DNA of 48,323 nucleotides from an uncultured Anaerolineaceae bacterium (GCA_937863605.1 CALMGN010000001.1:1-48323); one strand, 5' to 3'; shown: positions 37,966 through 48,005, counted from the stretch's first letter. Notes: generated from the sequence alone by a model not told the origin. Made by a program: numbers and translations.

Positions 37966-38883
37966 GTGCAGCGAATTGTCTGGTTAAACCTGTTGCTTGG
38001 GCTGGTTCTGGCAGGTTGTTCGGTGCTTGGCACTGATCCTAATGCCGGGCAGCCAACCCCAACAGCGCTGCCTACAACCGACCCTGACGAAGGATTGCGG
38101 GTCACCGTTTCAACGGCCTGCCAGGTGCGCACCTTCCCAACCATCCATGTTGATCCGCCAGCCGGGGACATGATGGGGTGGAGTCCTGACGGGCAAATAT
38201 TTGCCTATGTTACCCCGTTCAATAATCAATGGGGTTGGTTTACCGGTAATTTGACGCTGTTATCCATGGAAACCGGTGAAATCCGCGCTACGCGAGACAC
38301 AAAAGTGACCGGGGATATCACCTGGTCGCCGGATGGCACCCGAATCGCGTTTACGGCGCTGCGTACGACCGAGAACCTGTACACGGTCATCGTGCTGTTG
38401 ACCTCCGACTTTACCCCGTTGGATTTGTATGCGGCCGGCGCCGCTACCGATGATTTTGGCAGCGCTAAAGGGATCGTGCGCTGGACGGATAACAACCGCA
38501 TCCAAGTGAACGAGACCTGCGGCGTGGATTGCTCGCGGGTGGTGGAAATCAATATCTCCGGTCAAGGCCAACAAGTGTTACAGACCGGCCGCAAACAAGA
38601 TGGTACCAGTCTGAAAATTGCACTCAATCAAAAGGGCATCGCCGCCAACCCGGAATGGCAGATGGCGAATGCTTCGCCGGATGGCAGTCGAATATTTTAT
38701 GTCGATCAAGACGACCAGGCCTGGATGGCTGCTCCGGATGAGGGCTATAAGTACCGGTTGACCCTGGATATGGAGTTTGTGCAGGAGTCGAAATGGTCAC
38801 CGGGCTCGCAGCTGATCGCGGTGCGTACCGACGAGAATATTTTCCTCTACGACCTGGAATGTTCACTCGACTTACCGGAGTAA
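37966..38883 (+). CDS. Lipoprotein with TolB/WD40-like β-propeller repeats
   Basis: Lipobox 'VLAGCS'; 'GWSPDGQIFAYV', 'TWSPDGTRIAFTAL', 'NASPDGSRIFYV'; GTG start with AAGGAG. Confidence 0.8.
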   Translation: MQRIVWLNLLLGLVLAGCSVLGTDPNAGQPTPTALPTTDPDEGLRVTVSTACQVRTFPTIHVDPPAGDMMGWSPDGQIFAYVTPFNNQWGWFTGNLTLLSMETGEIRATRDTKVTGDITWSPDGTRIAFTALRTTENLYTVIVLLTSDFTPLDLYAAGAATDDFGSAKGIVRWTDNNRIQVNETCGVDCSRVVEINISGQGQQVLQTGRKQDGTSLKIALNQKGIAANPEWQMANASPDGSRIFYVDQDDQAWMAAPDEGYKYRLTLDMEFVQESKWSPGSQLIAVRTDENIFLYDLECSLDLPE

Positions 38884-38951
38884 TCCTAAAAACTCCCCGG
38901 ACATCAAAAAACCATATATTTAACCCGAACAACAACATACAAATCATGATA

Positions 38952-38993
38952 ATAAAACAGACCGGTGGATCAATAACCCGCCGTCTGTTTTAT
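38952..38993. terminator. Bidirectional terminator between convergent genes
   Basis: ATAAAACAGAC…GTCTGTTTTAT inverted repeat with A-rich and T-rich flanks. Confidence 0.75.
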
Positions 38994-39015
38994 TTAATCC
39001 GGGTGGGCATATCGA

Positions 39016-39867
39016 TTACTGGCTAATCAAATCCAGGCTGCCGACGCCCATATTCACGGTGATATCGATTCGCGGTCCTGTGCCAGTTTTCTCATATACA
39101 TTGCCGGTGATCGACCAGGTGCCGTGCGGAGAAACATTGTTCAATCCGCCGGAAATAGTCACCCGGGCGGGGACATTTTCAGGGATGATGATTTCGATTT
39201 TGCTTACACCTGATGTTACTTTGACTGCCAGATCCTGCTCGAGCGTTCCGGAGAAATCCAGCCTGTAATCCCCGGCGCCGCCATCAAAGGTGAACAGGGA
39301 GGTGTTGGCGTTTCCAATCCCGTAAATTTTCACCTGCGAGGCGCCGGTTTTGTACGTAAAGCTGTCCATGCTAATCGGGTTGGGGCCGTTGAACTCCACT
39401 GTCGCTTTGCTGGCGCCGTCAGAGATTTTCAGGTTGGTCAGTGCCACCCCGCTCAGGTCGATCAACCCCTCATAAGCCCCGGCAGAGATTTCCAGGTCAG
39501 TTGGAAATGCGCCGAGTGAAAGATCCCATTCGTTAATCACTTTATTGTTTGGGATCTTGATATCTTCCAGTCGTCCCTGATGGATGCGTAAACTGCCGTC
39601 GCTGCGAGTGACTTCGGGCGTCCAACCAAAAACGTTGTAGGTGATGGTGCCTTCGATCAATCCCGCGGCGCCGCCGGTGAAGTTCAATTTTCCGGCGCCC
39701 ATATCAATTTCGACTTTGGCCTCCGCCAAATTTGTTGGAGCGGCCTCGTTAATTTCCATGACCTGAGTGTCACCTACTTTGTCCTCCTTGGTATTGACCG
39801 AGAATGAACAGGCCAGGGTGGCTCCGGTGATCGCCAGAATAGCTAAAGTGATTGCGATTTTTCTCAT
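39016..39867 (-). CDS. Lipoprotein with DUF4097/toastrack-like β domain
   Basis: Lipobox 'TLACS'; repetitive β pattern ('MGAGKLNFTGGAAGLIEGTITYN…ITVNMGVGSLDLIS'). Confidence 0.7.
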   Translation of the reverse strand: MRKIAITLAILAITGATLACSFSVNTKEDKVGDTQVMEINEAAPTNLAEAKVEIDMGAGKLNFTGGAAGLIEGTITYNVFGWTPEVTRSDGSLRIHQGRLEDIKIPNNKVINEWDLSLGAFPTDLEISAGAYEGLIDLSGVALTNLKISDGASKATVEFNGPNPISMDSFTYKTGASQVKIYGIGNANTSLFTFDGGAGDYRLDFSGTLEQDLAVKVTSGVSKIEIIIPENVPARVTISGGLNNVSPHGTWSITGNVYEKTGTGPRIDITVNMGVGSLDLISQ

Positions 39868-39914
39868 TTCCTTCTCCTTCGGTGATCTTATCCCGTACTA
39901 TTTAAGACAGATCG

Positions 39915-40994
39915 TTAAATGTTATTAGAGCTGTCATCTGCTTTAGGCGCTTCGGATGGAGCGTTTGGCGCCGGGCTGGCAGGTGGAATAATCTCGATGA
40001 CCGGGGCAGGTGGGGTGCCATTCGGGGCAGCGGTACGGGAGCCGAACCCGCTCAAGATAACGCCACCTAGCCCGGCACAAGCTGCGACAAAGCCGATCAA
40101 CCATCCTACGCACGGCACATAGCCCAGGATTGCAACCACAATTCCAAGGGCCAGTGTCCCAATGCCGGCTGAAACTGCATCTGCCCATTCGGTTTTGAAC
40201 AGCACCTCCATGCGCCGACCGATCTGGAACCCGATTGCAATCCAGCCGAAGATGATTGCCACGGCCAGTGCCAGGGCAGCCAGGAAGGTGAGAGGAATCA
40301 GGATGATGGTGATCGTTAAAACCAGCACCACAAAGGGCGTTACCAAGAATGCCAAAAAGCCGGCGCCGCCGCTCATCCACGGTTGGTTGACAATCGAGTC
40401 AGCCACCCGTTTGACGGGACGCGGCAGCAGTAATCCTAAAACTACTGCCAACACAGCCATTGCCAGAAGCTGCATGGCCTTTCCCAGGAATCCGAGGACC
40501 CAACCGCCGACTGTGTTAACGGGAGATGTTTGACCTGATTGCGGAAAACGGAAGGCGTCCCGGTCAAATTGCAGCGCACGGGGGGTGAAAGTGCGAATGC
40601 CGCCGCGGATGGTACCCAGCTCTGCACCGGTAACATTCCCGCCCATGCTGATGATTTCGCCGGTCACCAGGGCGCCCTTTGAAATGGATACGTTCGCCCC
40701 AATGGCGGCAATATCGCCGTTGGCGCTGCCGGCCAAATCGAGGTTGCCTCCCAGCAAGGCGATTTCACCATTGACCGCTGCACCGCTTGCGATGGTGACA
40801 GATCCGCCCAACACAACCAGGTCGCCGTTCAACGTCTGGCCGGATTGCAGAATGTAGTTATCCCCGAAAATCACCTGGTCGCCTGAGATGACTTCACCAG
40901 ACTGGTTCAATGGTTGAGCCAGAACCGCTGTCGGGGTGGTCAGGAAAATGAGGATGACTAGAATGGAGAATAAAAAATTAAAGTTTGTTTTCAT
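39915..40994 (-). CDS. Exported bactofilin-like β-helix domain fused to multi-TM domain
   Basis: Signal peptide; 'GQTLNGDLVVLGGSVTIASGAAVNGEIALLGGNLDLAGSANGDIAAIGANVSISKGALVTGEIISMGGNV' then several TM helices. Confidence 0.75.
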   Translation of the reverse strand: MKTNFNFLFSILVILIFLTTPTAVLAQPLNQSGEVISGDQVIFGDNYILQSGQTLNGDLVVLGGSVTIASGAAVNGEIALLGGNLDLAGSANGDIAAIGANVSISKGALVTGEIISMGGNVTGAELGTIRGGIRTFTPRALQFDRDAFRFPQSGQTSPVNTVGGWVLGFLGKAMQLLAMAVLAVVLGLLLPRPVKRVADSIVNQPWMSGGAGFLAFLVTPFVVLVLTITIILIPLTFLAALALAVAIIFGWIAIGFQIGRRMEVLFKTEWADAVSAGIGTLALGIVVAILGYVPCVGWLIGFVAACAGLGGVILSGFGSRTAAPNGTPPAPVIEIIPPASPAPNAPSEAPKADDSSNNI

Positions 40995-41527
40995 CTTAGT
41001 ATTTCTCCTTGACGATGAAATCGCTTGTATGTCAACGCGCCGGTAATCGTGAAAACCATCATCCAGGCGGCGATGATAATGCTGGCGCCTATCCAGGCCA
41101 GCGGAGGAATTTTAGTAAGCCAGAAGGCGGCAATGAAGCGTAATTCCAGCAGGTTGAACGGCGCATCCGCAATGACCCGGATGACTGAACCGATCCAATT
41201 AGCCGGCGAGGTGCGGGTGAGGGTATAGGCTGCCAGCAAAATCAAGATCACCAACAGAGAGATTCCAAGAGCCCCCAACATTTTTTGCGTCTGTTTGCGG
41301 TGAGCCAGGCGGCGGCGTTCAACCAGACTGTTTTGGAAGCGGATCGAGAAACCGGTGGGAGCCTTTACCCTTTGAGCGGTTTTCATCTCAATTTGGATGC
41401 AATCCCAGGTAGCAGCCGTCAGTCTACATTCGGGACAGGTCTCGAGATGGCGCGCCATTTCTGCCTGCTGATCAGGCGAAAGTACGGTTCGATCCAGGTT
41501 CCAGGTTTCAAAAGGCTGGTGATTCAT
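40991..41527 (-). CDS. Zinc-finger anti-sigma factor (putative), two TM helices
   Basis: 'HLETCPEC' HxxxCxxC motif, two hydrophobic helices; 20-nt overlap with the sigma gene. Confidence 0.75.
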   Translation of the reverse strand: MNHQPFETWNLDRTVLSPDQQAEMARHLETCPECRLTAATWDCIQIEMKTAQRVKAPTGFSIRFQNSLVERRRLAHRKQTQKMLGALGISLLVILILLAAYTLTRTSPANWIGSVIRVIADAPFNLLELRFIAAFWLTKIPPLAWIGASIIIAAWMMVFTITGALTYKRFHRQGEILR

Positions 41528-42131
41528 CGTGGATACCTCCCGGTGTGAGTTTCCGGTCAGCCTCATACAGGCTGGCGAACTTTATTCGTGCGCGGTGCAG
41601 CCTGCTTTTAACTGCGCTGACAGATAATTGCAGAGCCCGGCTGATTTCCTCTTCAGAAAATTCATACCAGTAGCGCAGGATGATCGCAGCCCGGTCCTGA
41701 GGATTTAAAGTAGCTAACATTCGATGTATACGTTCCTTTTCTTCACGGACGCCGGTTATTTTTTCCGGATTCGGAGTGTTGTCGGGCAGCACCTCTTCCA
41801 TCCAGTCCTCGATCTCCAGTGTTGGCAGGCGCCGTTTGCGCTGCTGGTCGATGCAGTAGTGAGCGGTGATCGAAAGAAGCCAGGTTGCGAACGGTCGACT
41901 CCGGTCATAGCGGCGAATGGCCTGGTACGCGCGCCAGAAGGATTCCTGGGCTGCATCTTCCGCTTCGGTTGGTTCGCCCAGCATGCGATAACACAGGTTA
42001 TAGACCGGATTTTGATACCGTTCTACCAGCTGCGTAAACGCTTCTTCACTTCCGTTCTGGGCAAGAACCAGCAACTCGTTCTCGTCGATGCTCAACGTTG
42101 GCTCCGCATTCGGATTTGTTTCTTGTTTCAT
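41508..42131 (-). CDS. ECF-type RNA polymerase sigma factor
   Basis: 'YQNPVYNLCYRMLGEPTEAEDAAQESFWRAYQAIRRYD', 'RAAIILRYWYEFSEEEISRALQLSVSAVKSRLHRAR'. Confidence 0.95.
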   Translation of the reverse strand: MKQETNPNAEPTLSIDENELLVLAQNGSEEAFTQLVERYQNPVYNLCYRMLGEPTEAEDAAQESFWRAYQAIRRYDRSRPFATWLLSITAHYCIDQQRKRRLPTLEIEDWMEEVLPDNTPNPEKITGVREEKERIHRMLATLNPQDRAAIILRYWYEFSEEEISRALQLSVSAVKSRLHRARIKFASLYEADRKLTPGGIHDESPAF

Positions 42132-42233
42132 ATACGCATTCCTCGCTTGCAGGTTGCGTTGAAGCAGGCGTGTCCCTGTTTTCTAATGCAAATTTAATCT
42201 ATCATACTGCGATTTCTGCTAATTGCGGGAGCC

Positions 42234-43139
42234 TTACAGCTCTTCCGCTGCGGACCGGACTTTAGCCCGCTGACGGAAGGATTGTGACTGTGCCAGAAGG
42301 AGGGCAGTCAGAATCAGCCCGCAGCCGAGCAACTGCGTTGGCAGTAATGCCTCATTGAGCAGCAGGACGCCAAACAAGGCTGCAAATACCGCCTCCAGGC
42401 TGAAGATCAGCGCAGCGTCGATGACTGGGGCGCGGCGCTGACCGAGAACCTGTAGTGTAAATGCAATGCTCACCGGGAAAATTCCAGAATATAAGACACC
42501 CCACCAGGCTTCCGGCTGCGGATTATAGTTTCCCCATTCCAGCAATCCGGCGCTGACCAAATTGAGTGCGGCAGCCACCCCGAATTGACCAATGGAAAAG
42601 GCCAGCGGATCGGAGTGTTTGCCATAAAGGCCAATTACCAGCACATGGCCGGCCCACAAAAATGCCCCGGCCAATTCGAGCCAGTCGCCGACGACAGGAT
42701 CAAACTGACCACCGGTGCTCAAAAGAAGCGTACCAGCGGCTGCCAGGCTTACGGCTGCCCAGATAACGGGTTGGATTTTCTGGTGTGCAAAAACCCACAG
42801 AACAAATGGAATAATGACAACGTAAAGACTGGTAATGAAACCAGCATTGGCAGCGGTGGTGGTCAGCAGCCCGAATTGCTGCAGTGTGCTGGCACCGAAC
42901 AATAAAAACCCGGCCAAAACGACCCAACGCCATTGATCTTTTGCAATCCGCTTTTTAAAGCCGGAAACCAGCAGCAAAATGACAAAACCCAGTAAAAATC
43001 TTATACCATTGAAGGTAAAGCTGCCCATGCTGTTCGCAGCAGCCCGTTGAGCGACGAAACCGCTGCCCCAGATAAGGGAAGCCAGTAACAGTAACCCATC
43101 GTATTTTAGACGTTGAGAGGAATCAGTTGCGGACTGCAT
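42234..43139 (-). CDS. EamA/DMT family transporter
   Basis: Ten-TM-like protein; 'LLLASLIWGSGFVAQRAA…FTFNGIRFLLGF', 'SLEAVFAALFGVLLLNEALLPTQLLGCGLIL'. Confidence 0.93.
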   Translation of the reverse strand: MQSATDSSQRLKYDGLLLLASLIWGSGFVAQRAAANSMGSFTFNGIRFLLGFVILLLVSGFKKRIAKDQWRWVVLAGFLLFGASTLQQFGLLTTTAANAGFITSLYVVIIPFVLWVFAHQKIQPVIWAAVSLAAAGTLLLSTGGQFDPVVGDWLELAGAFLWAGHVLVIGLYGKHSDPLAFSIGQFGVAAALNLVSAGLLEWGNYNPQPEAWWGVLYSGIFPVSIAFTLQVLGQRRAPVIDAALIFSLEAVFAALFGVLLLNEALLPTQLLGCGLILTALLLAQSQSFRQRAKVRSAAEEL

Positions 43140-43232
43140 GCCAAATAGGAAAATTTCCGGGTTGCCTTTCCCACCCGGCTAAACGCGGTCGGTTAGGTTA
43201 AATCGTTTAAATGGAGCCGGAATGCCAGTGAC

Positions 43233-43442
43233 TTATTCTTCCAGCGAGAAGCCAATCTTCAGGGTGACCTGCCATTGGCTGACATGGTTCTCATCGATTC
43301 GGCCGCGCATTTCGATGACTTCGAACCACTGCATCTGGCGTACGGTTTGAGAGGCACGGGCCACCGCGGATTGGATAGCATCATCGATGCCGAAAGTCGA
43401 GGTCCCGGTGACTTCGATTAGTTTATAGACAGCGTTGCTCAT
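43233..43442 (-). CDS. Dodecin family flavin-binding protein
   Basis: 69 aa: 'VYKLIEVTGTSTFGIDDAIQSAVARASQTVRQMQWFEVIEMRGRIDENHVSQWQVTLKIGF'. Confidence 0.95.
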   Translation of the reverse strand: MSNAVYKLIEVTGTSTFGIDDAIQSAVARASQTVRQMQWFEVIEMRGRIDENHVSQWQVTLKIGFSLEE

Positions 43443-43555
43443 TTTTTACCTCTTAGGGTCTCATGGATGACAATAGATTTATTTTACCCTGAACCTACGC
43501 ATACCGACCCGTCCGAATCACCCGGTGGGTTGGGATTTTCCAGAAGCTTCGGGTC

Positions 43556-44545
43556 TTAACCCGCCGTGGGGACAAACCGCCCGGCCGCGGTCAACACCGC
43601 CAGCGTTTCCACGGTGATCCATTCATTCATTTTGATACTGCTCGTTCCGCCCCAGTTAACCAGCGACCGGTTACTGGTGTTGCGGTTGGTGACGGTGTAA
43701 TAGCGCCGCTCAGCAGGATAACCACCGTCCGGCAGCCTTTTGGATTCGAGCAGGTCCAGCGCTTCACCGCAGCGCGGGTCGCCCAGGCGGCCGATTTCCC
43801 CCATGACCTTCAAACCATAAAGAATATTGTAATGCCAGTAATATGGAAAATGAAGTTCGATGAAGTGCGGGTCGATCACTTCACCGTCTGTCAGCCGCCG
43901 GAATAAGCCGCGCTTGAGGAACACTTCCGCGCCGTCATCCACTGCAAGGCGCACCCGCGGGTCGCCGCTTTTTCCAGCATACAGATTGAGTGCCCGCAGC
44001 GGGATCAGGGTCTCATGGAAAGAGGAATGGCTGGCCTGGGGCTTGCGGTCGCAATTCCAGCCGCCGTCGGGCCAACGCCAGCCGAGCACGATCTCAGCCA
44101 GGTGTTCGGTCAATCCGTCCGCCAGGCTCAATTTGAGCAGCGAGAGAATCGCGTTGCCTTCAATAGAGGCGCAAGCGCGCACCAAACCTTTCGAGTGAAT
44201 GATGTTCCGCTTATGGGACGGTTTTTCGCGCGTCCCGCTGAAAAAGTAGCCGTACACCTGTTCACGCAGCGGGACGAGGCTGAGGTCACCGTTGGGATAA
44301 TCCAGATCGGCCAATGCCGTCAACACCCAGTGAGCGCCGACCCACTTGGTATAGGGGTGATAGGGCAAGCGGCCTTCCGCGTTGCGCTCGGAGAGGAGCA
44401 TCTGTACCCGTTCGCACGTGCGAATATCCGCCTGCAGCGCCTGCATGGCGATGCTGGCCGGATCTTCCTTAAGGATAAGGCAACGGGTTTTGTAACGGAT
44501 GGCTGGTTCGTCCGATTCCAGTAATTTTCCAACGACAGGATCCAT
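43556..44545 (-). CDS. Terpenoid cyclase/prenyltransferase-like α/α-toroid protein
   Basis: Repeat pattern 'GWRWPDGGWNCDRKPQASHSSFHETLIPLRAL', 'ALDLLESKRLPDGGYPAE'. Confidence 0.7.
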   Translation of the reverse strand: MDPVVGKLLESDEPAIRYKTRCLILKEDPASIAMQALQADIRTCERVQMLLSERNAEGRLPYHPYTKWVGAHWVLTALADLDYPNGDLSLVPLREQVYGYFFSGTREKPSHKRNIIHSKGLVRACASIEGNAILSLLKLSLADGLTEHLAEIVLGWRWPDGGWNCDRKPQASHSSFHETLIPLRALNLYAGKSGDPRVRLAVDDGAEVFLKRGLFRRLTDGEVIDPHFIELHFPYYWHYNILYGLKVMGEIGRLGDPRCGEALDLLESKRLPDGGYPAERRYYTVTNRNTSNRSLVNWGGTSSIKMNEWITVETLAVLTAAGRFVPTAG

Positions 44546-44649
44546 TAAAAACCAAACCTTATTTTAAAAAGTGATGGGAGGGTTAAGGCTTTGGGTGGAG
44601 CCGCAATTAAGTCATATCAAACGGTCCGCATTAATTATAGATGCCCACG

Positions 44650-44675
44650 CAAAAAACCGTCGGCTTTTTACGACG
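44650..44675 (-). terminator. Weak terminator downstream of the GT39-like gene
   Basis: Minus strand CGTCG-TAAAAAGC-CGACG then GTTTTTT; only 5-bp stem. Confidence 0.4.
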
Positions 44676-44704
44676 AAAATTCAGGCTGGATTAGTTTTAG
44701 GGCA

Positions 44705-46864
44705 CTAGCGTGGAACAAAATAAATATAAAATTCGCGTCCGGGAAGTTCAGACGGGATTAACCGCAGTACGCCTTCCGGGTATATCCGGTTGAGCACTTC
44801 CAGGTCCGACGTGTCGTTGACGTTAAGGATGAATAGTTTTGGGGCGGGCTGCGCCAGTGTCAGGTCAAACTGATCGGTGAAGATCGCGTAATCTTTATCG
44901 GGTTCCCCTGCATTGATGCCTACCAGGCGGCTGTCAACCCAATGCGGGTACCCGACTAAGTAAGCCGAGTCTCGGTTGCCCCAGGTATCGACAAAATCGC
45001 GCACCACCGCCCCAATCTGGGCGCTTGGCCAGGAACCGTTATTAAAATTGGTGCGGTACTGGTTGAAAACCAGGTCGTAATTCTGGCTGGCGGATAAGAA
45101 CAGCAGGGCAGCAACCAACCCGCCGGCCAGGGTACGCCCCGATTTTCCCGTTGAGTGCGTAATCGCACTGAAGATCCCGTCAAGCGCGAAACCAACCAAT
45201 ATAAATACCGGGATAATCGCTCCAGCGGTTCGGTTCAGGCTAGGATTTTCAGCGGGGAATGCCAGCGAAAAAATGGACGGCAACATCAGGAACGGGATGG
45301 AAATCAGCAGCAGCAGATCAGTCCAGCGGCGCTTGCGCAAGTAGTTGACCAACACCGCCAGGAAGCCCAGATGGTAGAGCGCCCCGGTAACTACATCCAG
45401 GGCAGGACGGTGAGGGATGGAAAGAACCCACACTTCACCGTTGTCCCAGGCAAACATGGTCATTGCCCGCCACAGGTTTTGCAGAAAAATGACTACTGGT
45501 GACCCGGGGATAGCTTGTTCTGAGGAGGTGACCCGCGTCAAAGTGCGGTACATCACCATGTCCGGGTTGTCCACTGCGTAACGCGCCAACGGCAGTGCCA
45601 CGATCAAAGCTGCCACGCTGATCAACACCAGGCCTAATAGAGCGTGCTTCACCGCCCGGTTGGAGCGGTTATGCAGCAGGTAAAGCGCCACTGCCAGAAT
45701 GATCAGCGCTGGAACCACGCGGAAGGGGGTATAGCCATGCAGCCCGATCCCCATAAAGATGCCAGATAGGACAAAATAGCGCCGCTGGCCGGTTCGCATA
45801 CCGTGCAAGAAATAATACAAGGTGGGGGCAAAAAAGAAGGGATACAGGGTGAAACGCAGCGCTAAGCGTGAGATGAGGTTCGGCCAATAGGCAATACCAG
45901 CGAACAACATGCTGAATAAGCCTACCCTCGGACTGCCCAGTTGCTTGCCAAGCAGATACAGAAACGGCAGGGTAAATATCCCCAGTAAAACCGTTCCTAC
46001 CTTCAAGCTGAAAAATGTAATACCGGTGTTGAAAAGGTTGATCAGGAAAGCGGTCCAGTAGAATTGAAAAGCTTCGCGCCCGGTGTTACGTATGAAGAAG
46101 GTTGACAACTTGCCGTTCAGGATGTCCTGGACGTCGTACAGCTTTTCGGCATGATCGCTGACCATTTGCGATGGGACCTGATCAAACTGGTGGATGCGGA
46201 AGAAAATCCCCAGGATCAAAACGGCCACGCATAAGAGCAACCAGGGGGTGATCCTGATATTGATACCGGATTTCAGTTGCAGCCAGGCGCTTTGTGCCCA
46301 TTTTGCAAAACTGGCGTCTTTTGGCCTTACCGCATTAATAAAGGCTGCCAGGGATGCGAGCCAGATAATGGTGTTGACCGTGGTGAAATGCTCGCCGCCA
46401 AACAACAGGAAGGCAACCAATGCCAGCACCAGGCTGACCAGCAGCCCGATTCGGTTAGCTGACAAATCGACATCCGGCAGCTCCGATTCGTCAGGCTCGG
46501 CCAGACGAATCGGATTGCGCAGAATCGCCAGGATTAACCCAGCGCCGGCAGCAGTATAGAGAACCGCGCCAGTCATCCAGCTTCGGTCAGCGCGCGGTTC
46601 AAACGATAATTGGGCTGCCAGGGCTGCCAGGAGGACCAACAGCACCAGCCAGGGCAGCGCATGCTGCGGATTGCGGGTCGGCTGAACTTTCAGCGGTGCG
46701 GTTTCCTGCGCCATTCGAACGGATTGAGCGGCAGCTTGCAATGGTTCTTCAGATGGTTCCGATTCATCCACATCCACTGGCGGTGGAATTTGGATCAGTT
46801 TTCTCCCCGGTAGAAGGAGTGATTTCACGTAATCGAGAACGCTGGGTTCCTGGTCTTCATTCAT
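44705..46864 (-). CDS. GT39/PMT-like multi-TM glycosyltransferase
   Basis: Many TMs, 'VPSQMVSDHAEKLYDVQDIL', 'FYWTAFLINLF'; start 46864 (ATGA overlap) rather than 46990. Confidence 0.75.
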   Translation of the reverse strand: MNEDQEPSVLDYVKSLLLPGRKLIQIPPPVDVDESEPSEEPLQAAAQSVRMAQETAPLKVQPTRNPQHALPWLVLLVLLAALAAQLSFEPRADRSWMTGAVLYTAAGAGLILAILRNPIRLAEPDESELPDVDLSANRIGLLVSLVLALVAFLLFGGEHFTTVNTIIWLASLAAFINAVRPKDASFAKWAQSAWLQLKSGINIRITPWLLLCVAVLILGIFFRIHQFDQVPSQMVSDHAEKLYDVQDILNGKLSTFFIRNTGREAFQFYWTAFLINLFNTGITFFSLKVGTVLLGIFTLPFLYLLGKQLGSPRVGLFSMLFAGIAYWPNLISRLALRFTLYPFFFAPTLYYFLHGMRTGQRRYFVLSGIFMGIGLHGYTPFRVVPALIILAVALYLLHNRSNRAVKHALLGLVLISVAALIVALPLARYAVDNPDMVMYRTLTRVTSSEQAIPGSPVVIFLQNLWRAMTMFAWDNGEVWVLSIPHRPALDVVTGALYHLGFLAVLVNYLRKRRWTDLLLLISIPFLMLPSIFSLAFPAENPSLNRTAGAIIPVFILVGFALDGIFSAITHSTGKSGRTLAGGLVAALLFLSASQNYDLVFNQYRTNFNNGSWPSAQIGAVVRDFVDTWGNRDSAYLVGYPHWVDSRLVGINAGEPDKDYAIFTDQFDLTLAQPAPKLFILNVNDTSDLEVLNRIYPEGVLRLIPSELPGREFYIYFVPR

Positions 46865-47658
46865 GGCAGCGGCTTTTGACAGATAAAAAAGGTGCAAACA
46901 CCGTCCGGCTGAGGCTGGCTTTCGGTCCAGGCGGGGTTCACGATCTTGCGCGTGATGCCCAAGTTCCATGGGGCAGGCGCTACGATCCAACGGTGGATCA
47001 ACTGTTTAGCGATCCAGGCAGGAAGCCCCCAGTAATGTCCCCATTCCATGATGGCAAGCGCCTGCGGTGAAAAATAGTTCCAATGCTGCACCACCCGCAA
47101 TCCGGCAGTTTCAACGCGAGTCTGCCAGGTTGCCGGGTCGTCGAGGTGGGCGTGGCGGGAAATGAGGTCAAACCAGCGCCGGTAAGCCCGCGCCAGCCCT
47201 TTTAGTCCGATGCGGTCAAAAAGACGGGCGATGCTCAAGGATGGATCAAAATTATGGTTCGGCACGCAAAAATAAAAAGTCCCGCCAGGTTTTAACACCC
47301 GCGCCAGGTCGTCCAATACCGGCTGAATATCCGGAATATGTTCCAGAACTGAATTGGAGACCGCACTGGAAAAAGTGTTATCCGGCGCCGGAATGCGCTG
47401 GCCGTACGATCGTACGACCATCTGGTAAGCCCGGCGCTGTACCGCCTCACGCAATGGAGCCAACCAGGGATCAACTCCCAATTCCAACTGGCGGGGGAAT
47501 GTGATTTCAGCAAACTGACCGTCACCGCAGCCCAGGTCGATGGTCGGGGCTTCCAGCGGCAAGTCCTGATAAAAACGGCCCTCCACCGCACGCAGCAGAC
47601 CGCGGAAATACGGCAGCTCGCTGATATTTGCCCAGAGGAGGTCGCGCTGAGCGGTCAA
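46861..47658 (-). CDS. Class I SAM-dependent methyltransferase
   Basis: 'TIDLGCGDGQFAEI', 'NSVLEHIPDIQPVLDDLARVLKPGGTFYFCVPN'; TTG 47658 preceded by GGAGGT. Confidence 0.88.
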   Translation of the reverse strand: MTAQRDLLWANISELPYFRGLLRAVEGRFYQDLPLEAPTIDLGCGDGQFAEITFPRQLELGVDPWLAPLREAVQRRAYQMVVRSYGQRIPAPDNTFSSAVSNSVLEHIPDIQPVLDDLARVLKPGGTFYFCVPNHNFDPSLSIARLFDRIGLKGLARAYRRWFDLISRHAHLDDPATWQTRVETAGLRVVQHWNYFSPQALAIMEWGHYWGLPAWIAKQLIHRWIVAPAPWNLGITRKIVNPAWTESQPQPDGVCTFFICQKPLP

Positions 47659-48005
47659 GCTGGCTGACCTCCGCCTGAACGCTGCGCCCGAAGATAGCCA
47701 AAATGGTCGTTGGCTGTAAAAATGGTGTACTCGCCAAATCCCCCGCAATTATCGACCACCGACCAACCGTCCTGCACAGCACAACCGAAGCGCTCGTAAA
47801 ACCTGTCGAGCAGCGTCTCTTTGAGGCTCCTGACATCTATTTTCCCGTGCACCATGAATTTCAAACCCGTTTGAGACAGCTCGATGTGTGTATTTGGAGG
47901 GACTTTGGCTCCCAGAAATATTCCAGCAACTTGCAGCGGAGTTCGCATGCTCGAAAGCAGCGTATAAATGGAGAAAAGGTAAAAGGGGTAGCGGCGAAGC
48001 AGCAT
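47655..48005 (-). pseudogene. Truncated FkbM-like methyltransferase N-terminus (116 aa)
   Basis: 'TGLKFMVHGKIDVRSLKETLLDRFYERFGCAVQDGWSVVDNCGGFGEYTIFTA' matches the FkbM pre-motif-I/motif-I pattern, but the ORF ends about 20 aa later. Confidence 0.5.

Noticed and set aside
47403-47416. CGTACGATCGTACG palindrome in the methyltransferase gene
   Set aside because: Short, in the middle of coding sequence, no supporting context; could be chance.
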